Shown: positions 12,120 through 25,085, counted from the first letter of the stretch. The stretch is 64,000 nucleotides of DNA from Hoplostethus atlanticus (GCA_034670405.1 JAXDDX010000057.1:496001-560000); one strand, 5' to 3'. A program made the numbers and translations. The notes: generated by a model not told the origin, from the sequence alone.

Positions 12120-13105
12120 TAAGACAGACAGATAAACACTCAGGCCAACTCAGCCAATTCAGTGAGGTTTAAAGGGTCTTGCATGCACAGCTGCTTCAGG
12201 TCCTGCCACAGCATCTCAGCTGGATTTAGGTCAGGACTTAGACCAATTGGGCCAATCCAAAACACTTCTTCATGAGACATTCTTTGGTAGATTTGTTTGA
12301 AAGCGTAGGATCATCGTCTTGTTGAACAGCCACTTTCAGCCCAGGTTTATCTCTTAGACTGATGGCCTGACCTTCTGTTCATGAATTCTCTGGTTTCCCT
12401 CAGAATTCATGGCTCGCTTAATGACGTTGAGTCGTCCAGGTCCAGAGGAGAAGAACAGCTGAGATGATTACACTCATGACACAGTTTTAAGTTGTTGCTA
12501 ATCATGGCATTGTTGAATGAGACAAACAATTCAGTTTGATTTTGGACTTATGTCCAGAGAGCAGACTTCAAGAAATGTTCAGGTTTGTCCAGGTGGACTC
12601 TGGCAAACTTTAGACAGGCAGCTTTGTTCTTCTTAGATAGTAGAGGTTCTTCCAGGTTACCCTTGGATGAATGCCATTTCTATTCAGTGTTCTTCTTATT
12701 GTTGATGGAGCCACAATGACATCAGATGCAGCAATGGAGGCTTGTAGATCTCTTTATGTTATTCTTGGGTTGTTTTAATATTTTTCTTGTGGCTCTTGGT
12801 GAGATTGACATCTACTTCTAGTTGCTGTCATGTTAAATGCTCTCCATTTGTATATTATTTGTCTCACAGTGGACTGATGGACCCCAAATCCTTTTGATCC
12901 GACTTCCTTTGAACCCTAACCTTCCCGAGACTGATGCACACTCACTACTCGCTATTCCTACATGTACAATTTCCTATAGAAACTGGTAAATATAGATCAT
13001 TTATTTCAGCTAAGAAAATCTTTTGATTAAATATGGATTCCATGATGAAAACTCAAAATTTCTAGCATGACAAGGGGTTCACAAACTTTCAAGCATGACT
13101 GTACA
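12120..13105 (-). pseudogene. Decayed Tc1-like DNA transposon (transposase remnant)
   Basis: Read on the minus strand in broken frames, this gives Tc1-type segments in the right order: a helix-turn-helix-like VHQSTVRQIIYKWRAF (about 12850-12890), CLKFARVHLDKPEHF (about 12580-12620), and near the end SPDLNPAEMLWQDLKQ (about 12190-12240), which resembles the conserved Tc1 C-terminal block. Several stops and frameshifts make it inactive. The higher-coordinate end has GGTTCACAAACTTTCAAGC, a sequence often seen at ends of fish DNA transposons. The lower-coordinate terminus is not clear. Confidence 0.8.
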
Positions 13106-13462
13106 TGTATATAGTTAAAGTAAAACATCCCTGCTTTGCACTGGCTGTCCATTCTTCCTTTTTTTAAACAAAGCTTAGCAGTAGTACGGCCAATAACCTG
13201 CTTTAAATACCTTTGCTACAAATCAATGTTCAGTTATCAGCATTTCCCCTTGTATGGAAATGCTGATAACTGTGAATAAATAATAAAAGTGCTATAAATA
13301 ATAAAAATACTTGCTTTAAGAGGGATATGCATATTTCCATGCAGAAAACCAGTCTGTGTATATAAAGCAATCAATTTGCCCTTTGCAAGTGCAATGTCAT
13401 CAGACAAACAAATGCTCCTTGTGTAACAGGAAACACATTATAAACGCACACACACACACACC

Positions 13463-14185
13463 TTATATGAATGAATGAATGAATGAATGAATGGTTTATT
13501 TCGGTTAATAAAAATTCCCGTTTGTTATTTCACACAATAAAAAAGACAATCAACAACCGAAAAAGGAATAGGCTGAAGCCAAGGCTTATATATGCCTATC
13601 CTATACAATCCATAAAGATAACCCAGAATATCAGCAATACAAAAAAAGAAGAAAGAAAAAAAAAATAAAAAAAAATAAAAAGAAAGCTTACTCTTAAATT
13701 ATGATTATTTTACATATTAATCATTTCACATTGTAATCCTTAATTATTTTACCTTTCAAGGCTTTTTAAAAATTCAACAGAGAGCTACACAGTTTCAACT
13801 CATCACTAAGTTCATTCCATAATTGAACTCCCAAAACTGAAACACATCTGTATTTTACATCAGTTCTCACTTTGCATGTTTCAAACATGCACAACCCTCT
13901 TAAATTATAATTTACTTCTCTTAATTTAAACATTTTTTGAATACAAACAGGAAGGTTTTTATTCCTAGCTCTAAACAATATTTGCATCGTTTTTAAATAC
14001 ACAATATCTAAAAATTTCAAGGTACAGGATCCTATAAACAACTGATTTGTGGATTCACGATAACCAACTTTATTTATTATTCTAATAGCTCTTTTCTGAA
14101 TTTTAATTATAGGGTCTATATTTGTTTTATATGCATTTCCCCACACCTCAACACAACAGTTGACAGACAGCATACACAAACACAC
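13463..14185 (-). mobile_element. 3' fragment of a non-LTR retrotransposon (LINE)
   Basis: A minus-strand open frame (13766-14185) reads like the C-terminal part of LINE reverse transcriptases: CVEVWGNAYKTNIDPIIKIQ, then QKRAIRIINKVGYR and LWNELSDELK. The 3' side runs into an A-poor tail ending in a short microsatellite of ATTC units (13468-13492), as expected for L2/Rex-type elements that end in simple repeats rather than poly(A). It is 5'-truncated. Confidence 0.8.
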
Positions 14186-14454
14186 AAATTAAAATGAAAC
14201 CATTGGTATTCAGTGTTTGGGGAATGAGATGGTTAATTCTTAAAAATCTAGTCAAAGCTTTTAATCAGACTTGGCCAGTAGCCTTTCACTGCTACTGCAA
14301 AGATATGCTTTTGTTTGCTAAGTGCTGCTCACTAAGCAGGAAATGTAGTGTGCATTTTGGTGGTGATTCCCATAAGCACTCATAGCTCCCATAGCTTGCC
14401 TAATACACCAAACAGTCCCATCCCAGGATCCATTATGGCCAATGGATTTAACAC

Positions 14455-14740
14455 ACATGTACAAACATATGTGCTTCGATGCAAGTGCCCTGACTCTTCC
14501 TCTTAGCACTTGCTTATTTGCTTCACTTATTTGTCTCATCAGTTTAAATAAAACGTAGGTAGATAACTTATTGCACTTTTACCTTAGCACTGGTTCTGCT
14601 CTTAGATGCTCGTTAGAGGAAGGAAATGCTCTAATGATTTCTGGTGACTAGTAGTTCTCTTGCCTACCTATGTTGAATGCACTTATTGTAAGTCGCTTTG
14701 GATAAAAGCGTCTGCTAAATGCCTGTAATGTAATGTAAAG
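14455..14740 (+). repeat. Dispersed teleost repeat, copy A
   Basis: It contains the very common fish motif GTCGCTTTGGATAAAAGCG followed by TCTGCTAAATGCC and a TAATG-rich tail. The same element occurs in the opposite orientation at 51640-52020, sharing the GATAACTTATTGCAC-like part and the CTTCCTCTTAGC part. I do not assign a SINE or DNA-element family. Confidence 0.75.
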
Positions 14741-16672
14741 TGCCAACACACAAACCCAATGAATTCAAGATTGCAGAAATATATAGATACCACCACCTAG
14801 TGGTATGAAGGGTGGCTCTCCCAAATAGAGATACTATGTATTGTTGCTTACTACAAAGAAACTGACCGTGGCCCTTAAAAAACATCATAAGGACTTTGTT
14901 CCAATAGTCACGAATTCCAAATGTGGTGTGAAAGCCAACACATATCTTCTACTAAACCCCAAAACAAATACAGATTGTCACAGAAGGTTTGGGAAAGTAG
15001 GATTTATTCAATGTCATTATTACAAATTTATAAAATGCTAATGTTCTGTAAGAAAAGCATAATGTGAAGTAATTCACACAGTTGGAATCCATTTGAAATA
15101 CATTCAATTATCAAAAAACCCCTCTAATGCATTTTAACACTCCACTGAGCCTGGTAATGATTGCAGTGCTTTTCATCTTAGTGCATTTTATCTAAATTAA
15201 TTCTTAAATCGTTTTCAGGAAACTGTTTTGAGAAGTCACAAGTAAATATTTCAGGCCTGACAAATAATGACTCATCCGTAGGAAAAAAGGAATTCAGGGC
15301 AAAATAAAGATAAAAACACACAATCACCATCCATTGACAAGGACAGAGTGAATGGGTAGGGTTGGTTAGAGTGAAAGGTATAATACAGGTAGCACTATAC
15401 AACAAAAAAAAAAAAGCTGGTCAATGAAATGCAGAGGTATTGTGGCTGCAGCCAGATAGTACAACCCTGAGCAACTTAAAACCACAATAATGCACTCATG
15501 TCCACATCCATTAGTAGTATCATTTTTTTCTTTTAAAAATGCAAATAGCCAATAGTTTCAACCAATCCCCACACTTTGTTTTAATGTGTGTATTATACAG
15601 GATATGGGCTAATGGGTGTCTTGACAGCACCCCAGTCTCTGACCCACTAATCTGTCAATAAATGAGCACAAAATCAATTGCTGACAGAGTTGCTGAGTAA
15701 AATATTGATTTGTCCATAAATCTGCAGTAATCTTATCAAGGGAGTATGCATCTGACAACTGGGGGATCTGAAGCCAGTTATTACAAAGAGGAATGTGGGG
15801 ACAAATCCAACTGTCCATTCCTGAGGTGCAGGCACAGCTATTTTTGAACACACAAGGATCTTTCTTGTCTTCTAAATCAGTGAAGAGCACTTTACTAGTG
15901 GTTTAGAGAAGTCTGGCTTGGTTGTACGCTAATCTCAGAGCCCAGGAATGCAGAACATGAGGACATTTTTCCAGGCACCAGTTTTCCCTCATGTACACTG
16001 TACATTTTCTATCTGAAACATTTCCATTACCAAACAAAAAATCCCCAGCTGGAAGCAGATTAAGTGTATGAATCATAAAACAAAGGTTATTGCTATGCAA
16101 TGAGAAAAATAATACACATTCTCTATACCCATAAAAAGGTAATCAAAACGCATTCAAAAAAGCTAATTCTGATGGATTAGGCTATAAACTACTAGCATCC
16201 GTGCTTAAGTGTATGTGAGGAAGAAAGGAAGAGGTTAGAATGTGCCTTTATGCAGGCAAAAACATGATCAAAAAGGCAGAATTTCTACCATCTGCATCAC
16301 TTATGGAAAAAATGAGAAGGCAAGAATTTACAAAATAAAAAAAAATATACTAATATTTGTGATGCAAAAATATGGAAGACTTTAAGGGTGCTGGCAGCCT
16401 CAGTCTCTGGAGGCAATCACATTGGGTGAGAATTCCATAGATCATGGAAAGGACAGACCACGGATCAGGGGACAGGGAATCTGTAAACATGGACACATAC
16501 TGCTAACAAGACACTTGCTCTTGTGCAGGTTTTTAAAGTGGCATCTGACCCTGGGGGTAGGAGCAGAGATAGGGCTTGGAATCAGGTCCATGCAAGGCTC
16601 TAGGGACGCCAGGATTCCCTTTGCTATGTCTGGTCACTTGGTGGTGGTAGGACAAGAATGCTTAGAAACAGG
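14741..16672 (-). other. snx5: Probable snx5 3' UTR and flanking DNA
   Basis: Downstream of the snx5 stop codon (16673-16675) there is about 1.9 kb without recognisable coding sequence or repeats. A minus-strand AATAAA lies at 15003-15008 and would give a 3' UTR of about 1.65 kb. Other signals cannot be excluded. The plus-strand open frame at 16422-16976 is antisense to the last exon and is not considered a gene. Confidence 0.4.
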
Positions 16673-19600
16673 TCAGTTGCTCTTGAGCAGGTCAATGCAT
16701 CCCTGCAAGAGAGTCACATTGTTCTGTGGGGACAGAGGAAACAACAACATTATTTTCCTGAAGGGTTTTTACTTAGAAGAGTTTGTTCTGTCAGAAGTAA
16801 TGGGAAGTGTCATAGAGCCTCAGTCTGCTGGTGTATATATCATCTTTCTAGTCACTTTAAAAGGAAAAATCCACCTGAAAACACTTGGACTGGAATGCAT
16901 GAAGCAGTGTAAGAGTATCCGAGGGTGGACTTTTCATTTAACTATCATTTCATTATCGTGCACACACAAAACTTAATGTATAAGGCAGCTGTGTTGTGCT
17001 GCTCACCTTGGCATGCTTTATCTCAAGCTCAGCCATCTCTATGAGGTTCTTCCGGAAGGCCACAACACGCCTGCCCTTGAAATTGGTGAGTTCTGTAAGG
17101 AAAACGTTATGTAGCTTAAAAAGGGGGGAGTTATAGGAATAACTGCAAGACCATGCACGGTTAGGGTGTATACTGGACACAATGAAACAAGTAGAGATTA
17201 CACCTGCATCAAGTATGCATGGAGGCACACACCTCTCTTCCCAGACTCTGAGAGCTTGTCAAACTTCTGCAGGCACTGCTGCTGGTGCTCCTCTGCCTGG
17301 GGAATGTCCTTGCTCTTCAGTCGTGCCTTATCCAAAGCCTTGTTAGAGTTCTCATAGTTGGCTAAGGCTCGGGCTCGCCTGTACAAAAGGTCCTAGCAGA
17401 CATGGCCCAGGAAGTTAAACAGATGGAATAAAGAAAGCTACTGTGTGGGAAGGGAAAGTAACCCACCTTCACAGCAAATATACTTAGTATCCCAATATGC
17501 TCAGCATCATCAGTTGTGGTCACAATGTTGCTATGAGGACATTGAGCATGTGTCCAATTTTCTTATGAAAAAAAATTACTGCTCCTCAACTGCGATGATT
17601 CAATTTAGATTAAACATTGAATTAGTCCTTATGTTAAAAATGACTTAATACCAAGATTTTCCCTTTTCCCTTTGCCCTTAAGTGAAGTCCAGTCCAATTT
17701 CTTATAAGGCACTTCTAACAAGAAAATAAAACAAGGGATGGCAAAATACTGAACAGGCAGGTATGTTACCACCTGACTATTCGGGTCCTTTTGTCTGGTA
17801 TGAGCGAAACCAGCTAAGAGCAGTGCTATAGATACCGAAAACAAACGTTTTATTCATCTCTATAAAAAAGGTACAGAAGGATGTTATGCTCAATAGCATC
17901 GAAGGCTGCACTTAAATCAAGGAGAGAGGGGGCTGATACTGAGCCCTGGTCTGTTAATGGCAGTTATTTTATTATTATGAATAGAACTGCTTCAGTGCTG
18001 TGTTGAGGTCTGTAGTCAGATTGGAGGAGGGCATTTCATTTTGTTTGAAATGGAAAAAGTGAGTATGTCTTACCTTGGCAGCCTGGATGTCTCTCATGTA
18101 GTATCTTAGCAGCTCTGTGAGTTTCAGCTCTTGGTCAGATGCCACTCTACCCTCCACTTTCTGCAGGGCCACAAAGGAAGATAAAGCTACCATAATGCAC
18201 ATATGAATGAGGGGAAAAAAGGTAACAAAGTTGTCTCAATTTGTTGAGAGATGAGGTTCTTTTTACCCTAAGCTTCTCAAACAGGTCTGCAAACTTCTCC
18301 AAATGCCTGAGAAAAAATAAGAAATAAAGCCATGAGATGGAAAAAACTGTCTGCAATTACTTCTTTGCTAAAGATGTGAATTAATTTGATACCATTAGCA
18401 CATAATCATGCTTCTCACACCCCAACATCTTGAAAATTAGCCTGGGCTTATTTGAGGGGGTCCACCACAATATCACACAAGCCCACCACAGACCAAACCG
18501 ATAAAACAACAGGATTCAGTGCTTGTGTTGCTTCTGCACATTTCTTTCCGCTACTTGACCATGCCTATCCAAGTGTTGTGGTCCTTGAGATCGGTCTCGG
18601 TCTCAAGGACCACATTTTAAGGGTCGTGGTCTCGTCTTGGAACTGACAGCACTTTTATTTGCTCTTGGGTCAGTCTTGAACAGCAAAGCACACAACTGTA
18701 GTATTATCATAATCACCCTTGTTCACATCATCTGAGACCAATTTGTTTATTGTTTTTGTGTGACTGGACCTAACAATCCCTTTTTCATGGTCCCATAAGC
18801 TCCATAGTGGAGTAAAATATCCCCAAAAAAAATCTTCCTAAATTCCTAAATAATGTTTGTTTCGTTTTCAAATATTAGCAGTGACACTGATCAATTTTGA
18901 GTCTGCTTGCTTATCTCTACTACTCTCTTATTCTTTTTTTTTTTTACATATATCCAGCTGATTATTTTTGGATTCTATTTTATTTCTTTGAAAATTAGCA
19001 AAATAACTAACTGTATCTACGCAAATTTGTCGGCTCAATAAAAATATTTGAAAGAAATTTTGAGCCCTCACTATGATGGCAGACCAACACAATTACAGTC
19101 ATGGTCTTGAACTGGATTCAAAGTCTTGATCTTGACTCTTGACTTGATAAACTCTGGTCGTGGTCTCAACTCAACACTGCCACCACTATATATATATATT
19201 TATATATAACTAAACACTGGGAGAAACACTGCATGCCTTTGTAGTAACGGGTTTGCATGATAAACATGAAATGATGTATTGCACTCACTTCTTAAGTGCT
19301 GTACTGTCATCGGCAGATAGACTGTTCAGAGTGGCAGAGATGTGAATGTAATCATCAGCAACATCTGAAATTAGAGAAATTAGTAATTAAAACGAAACAA
19401 ACTCCATACATGCATTCATTCTCACAGCACAAATCAAGATCAGTTTGAAATACGTCTGCACCACTCAAAATGCAATGGAGTACGGTAATATAAGATAATC
19501 AAATACTTTTGTGTGAGCGGGTCATTTTCTCTGCTTTGGCAGTGGAATCTTTTATTTTGCTGTAGTAGTCAAGCAGGAAAGTCTTCTCCTGCTCAAAGAA

Positions 19601-21979
19601 GTCATCAACTTCCTGTAAAAACAAAAAACAAAGGACTCAAAAGTAATCTGGACACATGGCCAAAAACATGCTTTTCTAATGCTGTCACACACAAAAACAG
19701 ATCATGCGAAAGCCCCACCTTTATCCCTGAGATGATGACCTCATCAGCCGTCTTCACCATGTTCTTGAAGAAACCTCCAAACATTTCCTTGGCATTCTTT
19801 CTTCTCACAGTGAGCTAAAAAGCCAATTTCATGAGGAAAAAAGTATTTATTGTCCCAAAGAGGAAGATTATTTACTCATAAAACATAATTCTATGATTTC
19901 CAGGGAGATGAACTATGTTTGTTATTGTATTATTAATTAACTGTTGTAGTATTGTTACGTGGTACAAAGATTGTCTCAATTTCCACTGAGAATATGCAGC
20001 CTCTTCTGTAAGAATATCACCTAATTAACTCTAATTAACTCTGATAACTCTAAGCTGGCTATTGTTAACCAAGCCCACTGACGAAGACTAGATAGGAATT
20101 AAAGCTGATCTCAGCAGGATGCAGGCTACGTGTCACAAGTCTCCTGTATTCTCTACTTCCTCTCCCACCAACTGACAGCCCGGGAAAGGAAGTCAGCAAT
20201 ATGAGGTACTCACATCCTGGTCATATTCCAAGAAAATCTGGAAGTTTCTGTCCTTGCTTAAAATGGGGTGAGAGGACAATCTCTGCAGGAAGATTTCATG
20301 GACTTGGACAGTCTTCTTGAACACAGCCAGATATTCACTGAAAAGAAACAATAGCATACATTCACTAACAGTCACTGAGCATGTGTTCATTAAAGATCTA
20401 ATTTGATGTTGCCAAAAGGATAAATGTAAATTATGGTTAGCTTTGCTTGATTATTATGACTATATTATGTCTATAACACTTACGCCTCCAACTCCTGCTT
20501 CATTTTGGTGTACTCCTCCTTGGTCATAGTGGCTTCACCTTCTCCCAATTTGTGCATCTTCTCTCTTGGGCTCTCAAAGTCAGGCTTTGGGGGGGCTGGG
20601 GGAATCTATGAAAGGACAAGCAAGGGGGAAAAAATGAACCAAAATACCAAGAAAAGATGCAAGGGCAGGCCGAAAAATGAAATGTTCTTATTGACAATCA
20701 AATATATAAAAATAACTGTTTAACTTGAGACACGATCAAAAGGAAAAAAAACAAAAAACCCTCACACAAATAAATATTGCAGCCTGTGTGTGTGTATGTG
20801 CGTCATGTTTTCGAGCAGTCCAACTTACTATTAGGCCAGCGTAGTCCTCTGTCTCAACCAGAGTGTCATGTAGCCAGATGAAGTCTTCATGCTGTCTGGG
20901 AACTGAGAGCTCTGGCTTCTGGAAAGAGCTAAGTGTGGTCTGGGAAGGGAGTTGGTGCAATGACAGTCTTTAATAAGCTGTCAACATATCATTCAATAGC
21001 TTCATAGACAATCTTTCATGGTTAGGAGAAATTCTATTGGTTTGAGTGTGTCAGTGTCTAGGTGAGCTTTTACCTTTGTATGGACAGTAAACTTGACTTT
21101 GTCCCTTTCACAGAGTGCATCAGGAATGTCAATGAGAAGGGAGGTATCAATGTTTAGGTCCACAGACACAGAGCGCGCCTAGGGGGAAGGAACACACCAA
21201 GGTTAGCCAACAAAAGTAGCCGGCTGATCCATGACTGTCCTTCACCTCTACAGCTTAACTGTACACTTACTATACTGTAGGATCTTCAAACAGGGAGTAT
21301 TTAATGTTGTTAATATCCAACATGTTTGTGGTCTGATTATCATTCTTAATGGAATCATTTAGTTCACTTGATTTCAGTCTGATTTATTTTAGTCTACAAT
21401 TAGTATTAGTTAGTTAGTATTAATTAGTCTACAAGAGGTCTGAGGTTTTTGTAGCACGCAAGAATTTAAGTAATTTTCCCCACAATTGAAATATTCATAT
21501 TTTCCAGTAGTTGTGGGGAGCTGTCAGTACACGTAGTCCAAAGAGTTTTCGTCTCAGTATCTAACGTTAACCTGAACATGTCAGTGCCCTGCTGAGCTTT
21601 GCAACGTTTGATGCAAATATCTTGACGCCGTTCGGGCTACGTCCTGCCTTGTCAGCTGCAACGTTACATTATCATGAACGTTATAATGTGACGTTATTCA
21701 TATGCTAACTATGTAGCCAACTTACTTTTTTTGCACACAGACTAACATTGTTAATTTACCTGGTTAGTTAAATTTCTTGGTAAAGGATTAGCATTAGCCA
21801 GCAGCTAACTCCTATGTAGACAAACAACACAAGTTAGCGACAAATATTTACGTTGGTTTGCTAGGAAGCAAACGTTAATGTTAGCTAGTGCTAGCAAGGC
21901 TTGCTTTTGCTACATTATACCGGTCTTAACGCGTTTAACTTACCTTTTCTTTATCGTTTTCATCCGGGGTAGATGTCAT
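16673..21979 (-). CDS. snx5: Sorting nexin 5
   Basis: SNX5 is an endosomal PX-BAR protein. It dimerises with SNX1/SNX2 on tubules (ESCPE-1) and sorts cargo such as the cation-independent mannose-6-phosphate receptor. Thirteen coding exons: 21944-21979 (ATG at 21979), 21074-21178, 20829-20939, 20484-20605, 20214-20337, 19719-19814, 19507-19612, 19289-19364, 18267-18306, 18074-18160, 17233-17392, 17007-17092 and 16673-16723 (TGA). They sum to 1200 nt, 399 residues, against about 404 in human. The PX domain (roughly residues 20-165) includes [20 protein letters not shown] and [13 protein letters not shown]. The BAR part includes [44 protein letters not shown] and [24 protein letters not shown] and DYYSKIKDS favour SNX5 over its paralogue SNX6. 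No defects were seen. Confidence 0.96.
17875..17945 (-). mobile_element. Short LINE reverse-transcriptase fragment in snx5 intron
   Basis: The minus strand reads [13 protein letters not shown], the well-known L2/CR1-type reverse-transcriptase motif. Only this short piece is recognisable. It lies in the intron between exons 17233-17392 and 18074-18160. Confidence 0.6.
18572..19180. repeat. Interspersed element with inverted ends in snx5 intron 8
   Basis: The left end begins AGTGTTGTGGTCCTTGAGA; the right end is GGTCGTGGTCTCAACTCAAC followed by ACTGCC, whose reverse complement resembles the left end. Internal GGTCTTG/GACTCTTGACTT phrases are typical of a common fish nonautonomous element. Just inside the left end is a perfect 13-bp inverted repeat (18578-18590 with 18601-18613). 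No exact target-site duplication was established. Confidence 0.5.
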
Positions 21980-22617
21980 GATGGGGGCGCTAAAATCAAC
22001 GGAATGACCTAAAGCTAAATAGCCAAACCAGATAACAAAAGTATATTGCAGGAAGTTATCTTGGCAAGCTGGTTAGCTGCTGTCAAATCGTTTTTCACGT
22101 CCTCATCCCGATGACAGAGTAAATCCCGCCTTAAAATGAATTTGACTGGACAGTATCAAATTTACAAACGCGATGATTGGTTTTTTACCAAATCAATCAT
22201 ATGCCCCGTGCCTACATAGAGGCATCTTCTCCTTACAACAGCACAATTATATGTGGTAAAATAATACAAATTGTGCATAGATGAGTAATGATGTAGTAAC
22301 TTGAGGAGCGATACAAACTGAGTAAATGAACTAAATTGACTACCGCTGATTCAACGGGCACACGGACAGATTTCAATGTTACACAGCGCATTATGGGTAA
22401 CGCAGTTTTTGGTGTTGCTAATCCAATCATAAACTCATATATGGAACTTCAATTCCCAGCTACGGAAATCTGTGCAACCAAAGAAGCGCGTCGTTTGGGA
22501 ACTCAGAATGTGTTTGCACGCGATGTTTGGTAATCAGTTTACAGTAGGGGCAAGTATCGCTACTAGCTGTAACGCTCTTGAGATCACTCTTCCTGTATTT
22601 TTTACAAAACGTATTGT
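21980..22617. promoter_or_regulatory. Bidirectional snx5/mgme1 promoter region
   Basis: The start codons of snx5 (minus, 21979) and mgme1 (plus, 22618) are 638 bp apart, head to head. The same divergent arrangement exists in human (SNX5/MGME1 at 20p11.23, from memory). No TATA box is obvious on either side. A shared promoter is inferred from geometry alone. Confidence 0.65.
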
Positions 22618-24318
22618 ATGATACCCGCCAGAATGTACGTTTGCCAGTTTCTGAAGTGTGTTAAACGTGTGGTATCCGTTGGAGGCACCACTAAACGGAT
22701 CCGTCAGTGTAGCTATATTTTTATGAGGAATTTCTCTGCTCAACACGTCTTGAGATCTCCAAAGAGAAACAGCCCATACAGTTCTGTAGACAGTGAGCAC
22801 TATTCTTCTCTTGTAAAGTCTGTCGTGTCCTCCAGGGTCAGTTCCCAAACCCCTGAGACCCTCGAAGAAGAGAATGGGCACATGTATGGACCTGTTGTCA
22901 AAGCTCAAACGCCCTCATCAAGGTCTGGGCTCAGAGTGCCTAAAATCCTTCATCCCTTCTTTAACTGTGACGAGACTCATGTAACTGGAGAACCTGAGTC
23001 AGGACCTCCAGCCCATATTTTGTTGGGACGGGGCAAAGACAGGTCTTTGGTCCCAAGTGTGACCCGTATCCTTCAACATACACTATCCCCTGAGCAAAGA
23101 TTCTACCTGGAGAGATGGAGGAGAAGGATGATAGCAGACCTTGGAGAGGAAGGCTTCAAAGAGTACAGTCAAAGTAAGTTTATTTTAATAAGATACTAGA
23201 TTATTTGTGCAGTAGATGACTTCTTGTTGTTAATTGTGTATGGGTTGATACTCTGCCTGATATATTGCAAAGGGGCATCAGGCATGCTAGACAACCTGAA
23301 AATTTAAAGACTTGCAATTTTCTTGCACAGCATGATGGATGTGACTTAAACCTGCTGGTGTTTTTTTGTTTTTTTTAAATAAGAATTGTTTAGGCAAGGG
23401 AAGCTTTTCCACACAGCTGTGGAGGACATTGTGACTTCGGGCACAACAGGGGAGGACATAACTCCTGCAGAGACATCAGGGTATCCACTTGAGGTAGAGG
23501 GATACATGGAGAGCATCTCTCACATACTGGAAAATATCAGTGGAGTGAGAGCTATTGAGAGCACTGTACAGCATGGGACGCTGAATTATCTGGGTATTGT
23601 GGATTGTGTGGCCCGCTACAGGTAAACGTCCTGACGATTTGAAGACAAAAGTAGACTATACTTTTTCAAATTTTCTTGTGTCTTCTGCTCCTTCATGGTT
23701 CAATTTTGTCCTCAGGGGCGTCCTATGTGTTATTGACTGGAAGACCTCAGAGAAACCCAAACCCCACATCAGCAACACATACGACAACCCTCTTCAGGTG
23801 GCAGCTTATGCTGGGGCTTTGAACAGTGACGACAACTACAAATACCAGGTGCTGTGTGTCTGAGATGAAGTATATGATCATTCCATTCACTGCTTTTCTC
23901 CTATTTCAGTGGTTCTCAAACTGGGGTCAGATTCCCCCTATGGAGTTGTAAGATGATTTTTGGACTATGAAAAAATATATTGCTAATGTGCAAATGCATC
24001 ATCATGTTTTTAGTCTTTGTGATGCGTACTTTTCTTCTTGGGAAATAGTGAATATTTGCAGGGCCTAGTCTTCTTGTCAGAGTTCACCATTCTGTGTGTT
24101 TATGCCTGCAATAGGGGGTCATGAGCTAAAAAGCTTGAGAACCACTACTCGGCCTGATCTCTTTGTTGGGTCTCTCTTTGCAGGTTGAAAACGGACTCAT
24201 TGTGGTGGCCTACAAAGATGGCTCACCTGCCCATGCTCATCTGTTGAGCTCAGAGCAGATCTCTGCGTACTGGGAAAGGTGGTTGGTCCGCCTTGAAGAG
24301 TTCATGGAACAGAGGTGA
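22618..24318 (+). CDS. mgme1: Mitochondrial genome maintenance exonuclease 1
   Basis: MGME1 is a mitochondrial single-strand DNA exonuclease of the PD-(D/E)XK superfamily. It trims 5' flaps and removes linear mtDNA fragments. Four coding exons: 22618-23173, 23384-23621, 23716-23848 and 24184-24318 (TGA). They total 1062 nt, 353 residues (human 344). The basic, acidic-poor N-terminus ([19 protein letters not shown]) fits a mitochondrial presequence. The catalytic core includes [19 protein letters not shown], then [12 protein letters not shown] with the catalytic Asp and Lys at about residues 272 and 274, [14 protein letters not shown] and [16 protein letters not shown]. Exon 2 uses a plain TTTTTTAAATAAG acceptor, chosen because it restores the phase and the [10 protein letters not shown] continuation. 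An AATAAA sits at 24492-24497. Confidence 0.95.
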
Positions 24319-24491
24319 AGGAAGTCACACCGCAGTCATATCTCAGTCTTGACTCTGGGGATTTTCCAAAGTGTAATAGGACAGAAGAATATTCTGTACA
24401 TGTAACTTGCATTCTGCAATACCATTCCAGGGAGCAAATGTGATGGGCTTTTGCAATCCCTTCAATTTTTTTGTCTTCAATTTTTATAGTT

Positions 24492-24497
24492 AATAAA
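24492..24497 (+). terminator. mgme1: mgme1 polyadenylation signal
   Basis: AATAAA, 174 nt after the stop codon. It is the first canonical hexamer in the 3' flank. Confidence 0.65.
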
Positions 24498-25085
24498 GCA
24501 GAGATTTTAATCATAAATAAATGTGCTAATATTGTTTTACTATGGAGTTATATCAAAGCAATTCTCCAAATGATCTCATCACTGGTGTTTGACTCCATAA
24601 ACTGAGCCAACAACTTGCACCACAAGTGTCACATGTCAGCAAAACAGCCTGAAAATAATCCACTGAATATAATAATCCAATATTTTGTGTCTCTAGATAG
24701 TCAAATAGGATCAGAAGTATCAAGTATCAAGTATTTTTATTTAAAATCCAGTAAAGCATTAAGTTGGACAAGAGACATATCAGGGTTTATCATAAGCCAG
24801 GATCCAAACTCATGCAGTCACAACAGCAGATAACTAAGCCACGGGACAGTTATCTTGCAGTCAAGGCACCTGAGCAAAATCCAATCCAATCCAATCCAAC
24901 TTTATTTATAAAGCACATTTAAAACAACACAGTTGACCAAAGTGCTGTACAATCAATCAATCGTAAAAACTTAAAAACACAATAAAACACAAGGACCAGT
25001 TTAAGAGACAGAATGACAGTAATATAAAAGCAACAAGACCAAACAAAAAGAAAAATGCAACTCTCATACTGAGTTAAAAGCCAAG

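Noticed and set aside
15609-15890. 93-codon minus-strand open frame
   Set aside because: Lies in the probable snx5 3' UTR; no family resemblance and no splice context.
16422-16976. 184-codon plus-strand open frame
   Set aside because: Antisense to the snx5 3' end and last exon, no recognisable domain, unusual composition.
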